A DNA stretch of 64,000 nt. Source: Stenopsyche tienmushanensis. Lineage: Eukaryota; Arthropoda; Insecta; Trichoptera; Stenopsychidae. The notes beneath the pieces were generated by a model. The model searched no databases. It was not told the origin of the DNA and saw only the letters and a list, made by a program, of their open reading frames with translations. The DNA is taken from NCBI GenBank assembly GCA_008973525.1, contig WACJ01000446.1, forward strand, positions 53,696 to 117,695. The letters are read 5' to 3'. Below are positions 58,541-64,000 of the stretch, piece after piece. Numbering within the stretch: position 1 is the first letter of the stretch; each line of letters begins with the position of its first letter. A program made the translations under genes and the position numbers.

Positions 58541-60295
58541 GACCTATGTGTGAAACCTAACAAACGACCCTCTAACACCCTAAAACACATGTCGGTCCAT
58601 GTGCCAAACACCCTTTAAATAGATACACCCTTAATATTCGAATATTTGACCAATTTCATATTATCGAATAATTGATTTTACTTGAATATTTGGGACCCCT
58701 AGCTTATAAGCTAAGCTCTTCGCACAGCAAGACAATTTCACCATCTTATGATGCGCTTAATGCGATCGTCTTATTTAACAATGTTCGACATCGTCTCGGT
58801 CCTGATTAGATCGAATAATGTATTCTATTGTATTCGAAATTTTTTGTCAAATTCTATATAAGTGGATGCGGTGTACTGACGTCGGGGCTATGGGTTAAAT
58901 ATGCATTTATTAACATATGATTCGACTTAATGTTGTTAGAATACATAATTTTAATAGAATATTAATTTTGAGACGATCCGACTCACTCACCACCGCATAC
59001 CCGTTCGATCAACATATTTGAAAACGTGTTTTTTTTAATAATAATTGTAAAAAATATCAATTGTGTTATAAATTCGATTATTAAGCCTTTGGCTTTTCCT
59101 TCTACGTGTGTTTTTGATTGATTTTTTATGCATTTGATTGAATTCAGCAGGTGTTTTCCATCGGTTTTCTATATATAATTTTCGGTAGGCAAATTACCTT
59201 GTTAAATATGAACAGGGTGGTATTGGCCAGAATGAGTGCAAAATGTTGCCTGATGACCACAGTCGAGTGGTTTAACGCGAATAGCTGATAAAAGCACATT
59301 ATGTAGCCGAAATGCAACCGCATTGTGCAACGATCATTTCTCATGTATGAACGATAGTCAAACCGCGGAATATCACACCAAATACCAAATATTAGACAGC
59401 AATTATTTGCCATTTTTGAGCTGGAAGCAATTAAAGACTATTGAAAATCCTTCATCAAAAACATTTAAATCACTCCATGCATAATGTCTTCAATTAATTT
59501 TGTGCAGGTTGCAGAATGCCTGTCTAACCATCATCTAACCATTTCGCTACATTGTACATCCATTGATATTTCTTTAAAAAATATATAATTTTGCCTTGTT
59601 AAAAAACATATGTATAAATATATAAAATGTTCGAATATTCGAACGTTATATAATTGATATTACGAATATTTGGGACACAAGTCCCCTTTTTACAATAAAA
59701 TATTACAAAGTCAAATAACGCCATTTCAAATATTTTTTTAAAATCGCTGGCGGTTAAAAGGTTAACAAATGCCTCTTTGTTTTCATCTCCTTGAATAACT
59801 TCTTCATACTTTCAAATGTATGCCATGGTTGTGTCCATCATCGAAATAGATTCGCACCGAACAAGCCAAAATAAATAATAATGAAGTGTTAATTTTTTCC
59901 TAAAAGTTGGTCCATAAAATGTTTGCTCGAATTCATTGGGAATACATTAAGAACCGAACGGAGCGTGCGGAACGAGCGACTTTACGATTTGCATAAATTA
60001 ATTATTTATATAATTTAGCGGCATTCATATATATTTTTATTATTATTTATATAGGTCGTTTGGTATATTCCGTTTATTCGTTCGAGAAAACAAAACTACG
60101 CCCAACGTTTCTCATACAATACGCAAGTAAGTCGCTTTAGATGCGATTTAAATGCGAATGCTTAATAATACGCTATGTATAACAGCATTTTCATTGAATA
60201 TTTTAAATCAAATGTTATCACAAAAAAAAAGGGAAAAAATATACGACTTGTATGGGGTTCGATAATAATCGATCCATGGATATTCATGATATCCA
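58541..60295. other. bab-like intron, no clear element
   Basis: 58625-58695 and 59620-59695 share cgaatattcgaa/aatatttggga motifs in the style of hAT ends, but no paired ends could be set. At 59745 cgctggcggttaaaaggtta resembles the inverted motif at 17836. Confidence 0.3.
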
Positions 60296-60299
60296 AGAA

Positions 60300-60705
60300 A
60301 TATTGGAGGATCCAATCCAATCCCGGGATCAGTTTTAGGTGCTCATGAATCCCGGGATTAGTAAGCGTAATACCGAAAAATTCGGGATTGAAATTTTTAT
60401 CTAACACAAATCGTACACTTCACCAGCACGATGAAAACTACTAAATCTAAACATTCCGACCGAAATCTGGACGCATGGAAACAGTGGCGTATTAATTGTT
60501 GATCTTAGGCGACGCCTAGGAGCAGTAACTGTCCAATTTATGTATACAAATATACAGTACATATATGTTTTTCAAATTGTTAAATTAACCTTTCCCTACC
60601 GGTGATGTATTTACTACACCTCGACTCTAATAATGGGAATATCGATATGAAATATAATAGATACTGAGTTCAGAATTTTTGTATTCCTTCGTAATATTAT
60701 TACAA
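60300..60705 (+). repeat. Family R, copy 1 (cccgggatt-rich)
   Basis: Shares tcccgggattagtaagcgta, gaaaaattcgggattgaaat, ctaccggtgatgtatttact and cgatatgaaatataatagat with 61025-61440 and, inverted, 63040-63450. Diverged relative to the other two copies. Confidence 0.75.
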
Positions 60706-60948
60706 ATCAAATCTAAATTAGTAAAGAGAATTGCATGATGCTTCCCACGATTTAATATCAATACATAACTGCTAAATGCTCTTTGAAGACCCCTAATATA
60801 AAATTTCAAATAACTTATGTAATCTACCTCATTTATTCCTTCATATGTCCTTTCGCTAGCACGATTTCAAGAGGATATGCGCTGGATGCCGCTTATTATT
60901 TTTATGAATTACCCTGTCTGTTAAAGCTTCATGATTTACGTGTAATTT

Positions 60949-61488
60949 AGAAAATAAAATGTAAAAAAAAGCATTTGTTAATGTGTCTTTGAAGTCTAAT
61001 ATGTGGGTACAACTACAACATGATTAGGGAATCCAATACCGGGATCCCGGTCAGTTTTAGATGCTTATTAATCCCGGGATTAGTAAACGTAATCCCGAAA
61101 AATTCGGGATTGAAATTTTTATCTAACACAAATCGTATACCTCACCAGTACGATGAAGGCTACTAAATCGAGACATTCCCGCCGAAATCTGAACGCTTGG
61201 AAACAGTGGCTATAGCTACTAATTGGCGAGCTTATGCGATGCCTAGGGATAGTAACTGTCTAATCTATGTATACATATATGTTTTTCAAACTTATATTAA
61301 CCTTTCTCTACCGGTGATGTATTTACTACACCTCGACTTTAATAATGGAAATATCGATATGAAATATAATAGATACGGGCTTCAGAATTTTTGTATTCCT
61401 CCGTAATATAATTACGAATCACATCAAAGTATCATAGTATATAAGTATTCATCTGCAGCGACGGAAATAAATAATTTGTCGGGAAATC
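60949..61488 (+). repeat. Family R, copy 2: left arm of an inverted duplication
   Basis: The whole segment is matched in reverse complement by 62982-63531. Within it a tagggaatcc edge at 61025 could be the left end of a hAT-like element whose right end is attccctag at 61775-61782. A frame at 61197-61406 (METVAIATNWRAYAMPRDSN at its start) is mirrored at 63057-63281. It is probably a by-product of the duplication. Confidence 0.75.
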
Positions 61489-62981
61489 GGGAATTTTGCG
61501 AATTTTAGTCCGTGTCTCAGCAGAAAGGAATTTTATCAGTCACATTGATGGTGGATAATATTTGATATTTTTTTAGTGCTTTATTTATCTTTTCTTAAAT
61601 AAATAAAATTCTTTCGCGTTCAATTTATTTTTTATACTAAACAAATGGTGTTATTAGTAAATTTTGATCAAATTTATCAACCTAATTTTTTTAACTATTG
61701 AAAATCCCGAGATCCCGGGATGATCTAATGCAATCCCGAAATTCCGGGATCGAAATTTTGGCTCGGGATTTAAATTCCCTAGTCATAGGCAAATATTTGA
61801 TTTTTTTTTAGTATTCTATCTACAATTAATGCGATCCGGTTGAACATCCCCGAAGCTTCCGAAGCGATCCATTTATCCAAAGGTCGCCGATTTGGCTCCA
61901 TATATATTAGTTAAAATAAAGAAGCGTCTGCAATCTGAGTCGGCTTTCAATATATATTTAAATAATAAAAGATTTTTTCCTTTTGATGTACTCCGGTATG
62001 TTTTAGACACGATCCATTGTATACCTTTTGTTGGTCTCAATAGCTATAACTACTTTCGTTCGGTGATTTGTACGTTGGCTCATTAGCTTTTTGTTTGAAT
62101 TCAATACCCTAAGTTGTTATAAGTTTATTGTATGCCGGACAAGATCGTGGGAGGTCATTCCGTACCGTCGATACATTAAAAACGTACGTACACATCGAAC
62201 GATAAAAATATTGACATACGAGAAAGGGCCTTTTAACGTTTCGGCGATCCTTTGTTGGCCGCTTCCAGAGCGTATTTTCAATTTAGAATTTTATTCAAAT
62301 CGGCATAAAACGAATTGATAATCCTCGATTATAACGTTGGTGTATCGCCTGAGCCGCTATTGGACATCAAACCCCCTCATTATCCTTCCAGACAGCTTCT
62401 GGATCATTGACGCTATCGCCTCAATTATCAAACATTTCAGGCCGATTTAGCGATTATTCGCGTCGTGCATTTTTTCGTTATGCCCAAGTATCGTTTCGCA
62501 GCCCAAGAAAGCCATCATTTGCCCAAAGCGCTCGCCGAAGGGCGATCGGCTTGTGTTATACACACGAAAACAATTAATGCTACTGAACAGGAACGAGGGG
62601 AAATGTTATTTAATGTGAATAATACATGTGTTTGTATGATACACCCACGAAATTAAGAAATATCATTTCAACCCCCACCATCCGAAAATGTGTTGTATTC
62701 GGTGTCATTAAAAATGTATGCCTCTCGATGTAAATTATAGTTCTGTGTTTTTATTCAACGGCCCTGCAGAAGGGCATGTGGTAACTTAATTCGACTCGGC
62801 GAGTGCCGTCGAGGCGGTCAATGAATTTTGTCGCTTTGTCTTCTGATACAGTTCAATAAAATGTTTATTTTATACTGTTTTTGTATCAATTGAAATGCAA
62901 ATCTTTTGTATGATTCGTAAGCAAATCATATATTCAAAACGAGCAAAGAGAGTATCTTATTTTTCCGATTTTATGATTTCC
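61489..62981. other. Spacer between inverted arms
   Basis: Contains 61705-61782 (gatcccgggatgatctaatg ... gctcgggatttaaattccct), likely the right end of a hAT-like element beginning at 61025; no matching 8-bp duplication was found. The rest has only chance frames. Confidence 0.4.
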
Positions 62982-63531
62982 CAACAAATTATTTATTTCC
63001 GTCGCTGCAGATAAATACATATGTACTATGATACTTTGATGTGATTTGTAATTATATTACGGAGGAATACACAAATTCTGAATCCCGTATCTATTATATT
63101 TCATATCGATATTCCCATTATTATAGTCGAGGTGTAGTAAATACATCACCGGTAGAGAAAGGTTAATATAACAATTTGAAAAACATATATGTACTATATA
63201 TATGTATACATATATTAGACAGTTACTATCCCTAGGCATCGCATAAGCTCGCCAATTAGTAGCTAAAGCCACTGTTTCCAAGCGTTCAAATTTCGGCGGG
63301 AATGTCTCGATTTAGTAGCCTTCATCGTACTACTGGTGAGGTGTACAATTTGTGTTAAATAAAAATTTCAATCCCGAATTTTTCGGTATTACGTTTATTA
63401 ATCCCGGGATTCATAAGCATCTAAAACTGTCCGGGATCCCGGGATGGGATTATCTAATCATGTTGTAGTCGTACACACATATTAGACTTCAAAGTCACAT
63501 TAACAAATGTTTTTTTTTAACATTTTATTTC
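62982..63531 (-). repeat. Family R, copy 3: right arm of the inverted duplication
   Basis: Reverse complement of 60949-61488, including flanking sequence outside the tagggaatcc edge (acatttgttaatgtgactt, gaagtctaatatgtgtgtac). The duplication is therefore of a genomic block, not just of the TE. At the TE edge this copy reads tagataatcc. Confidence 0.75.
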
Positions 63532-64000
63532 AGTTCATAGCATCGTCATATCATGGGTTTGTATGATTCAATCATAAATAGAACTTGATCTATTCTTGTA
63601 CTCCTTCGATTCGGAGTTGAATACAAGTGCATCGAGTGTGAATTCGTTGATCAATGTCGGGGTTTCGCAATTTTTTTGACGGATGTAAATCGAATTTTTG
63701 GGCCAGTTCGACACGGGAGTAAAAATCATTGCGAATTCGACCCGAAATAAAACAGCAAACTTTTGAATAAATGATTCTTCGCGTGCAGTATGGGTAAGTG
63801 CATGCCGCGCACCACACACGGTTGACTCAAACTAATTATTCGCGTTCAATTTTAACGAAGAATGATCTGCAATTGCGACTAAAAAATTCAGCCATAAATA
63901 GTTAAAGATATCTTGATCGATCCCCCGTAGACGGACAGGAATATCCGCATTCGTTTCACTTGATTTTACTAGTTAAAATTTAAACTGCTCCCCCCTTTTT
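63532..64000. other. bab-like intron, end of window, nothing recognised
   Basis: Two overlapping minus-strand frames (63568-63819, 63590-63817) are not family-like. No exon of the bab-like gene was identified. Confidence 0.35.

Noticed and set aside
1..64000. CRISPR array, rRNA or bacterial-type operon
   Set aside because: No regularly spaced repeats, no rRNA signature and no compact gene cluster; the window is eukaryotic.

Overview
This is a 64 kb window of AT-rich insect nuclear DNA. The evidence is one well-preserved insect gene exon, of the bric-a-brac type, in a sea of degraded insect-style transposable elements (TEs): mariner, hAT and pogo/Tigger-like DNA transposons, R1-like non-LTR retrotransposons, a tRNA-derived SINE and MITEs. 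No bacterial operon, rRNA gene, intact tRNA gene or CRISPR array is visible. The insect order cannot be fixed from the sequence.

Layout: 0.3-7.4 kb holds pogo/Tigger-like relics, two R1-like reverse transcriptase (RT) relics on the minus strand, and a SINE head. 7.4-19 kb holds a hAT MITE with a perfect 8-bp target duplication, a 1.2 kb foldback element, a tandem hAT MITE pair sharing three target duplications, and a mariner relic. 20-28 kb holds a 913-bp mariner, a nearly perfect palindromic PIF/Harbinger-type MITE, a chimeric mariner and a small TA-flanked MITE, the last three packed end to end. 28-46 kb holds further dispersed repeats, hAT MITEs, truncated mariners and long stretches with nothing recognisable. 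46.2-47.44 kb is a sharply GC-rich island with the first coding exon of a BTB-domain transcription factor, best read as bric-a-brac (bab), on the plus strand. It ends at a clean phase-0 splice donor. The remaining 16.5 kb looks like the start of its first coding intron and contains a dead hAT transposase, a hAT MITE and an inverted duplication. Later exons are not in the window.

The only gene expected to be functional is the bab-like one. Everything else coding-like is a TE relic. The most interesting material is TE architecture: a chimera of two mariner families, a mariner lineage that lost its first helix-turn-helix in two independent insertions, hAT MITEs whose targets all have a central TA (matching a Buster-like transposase relic in the same window), tandem hAT elements sharing target duplications, and several long inverted repeats that could form double-stranded RNA if transcribed. 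All comparisons were made by eye; no alignment or database search was run.
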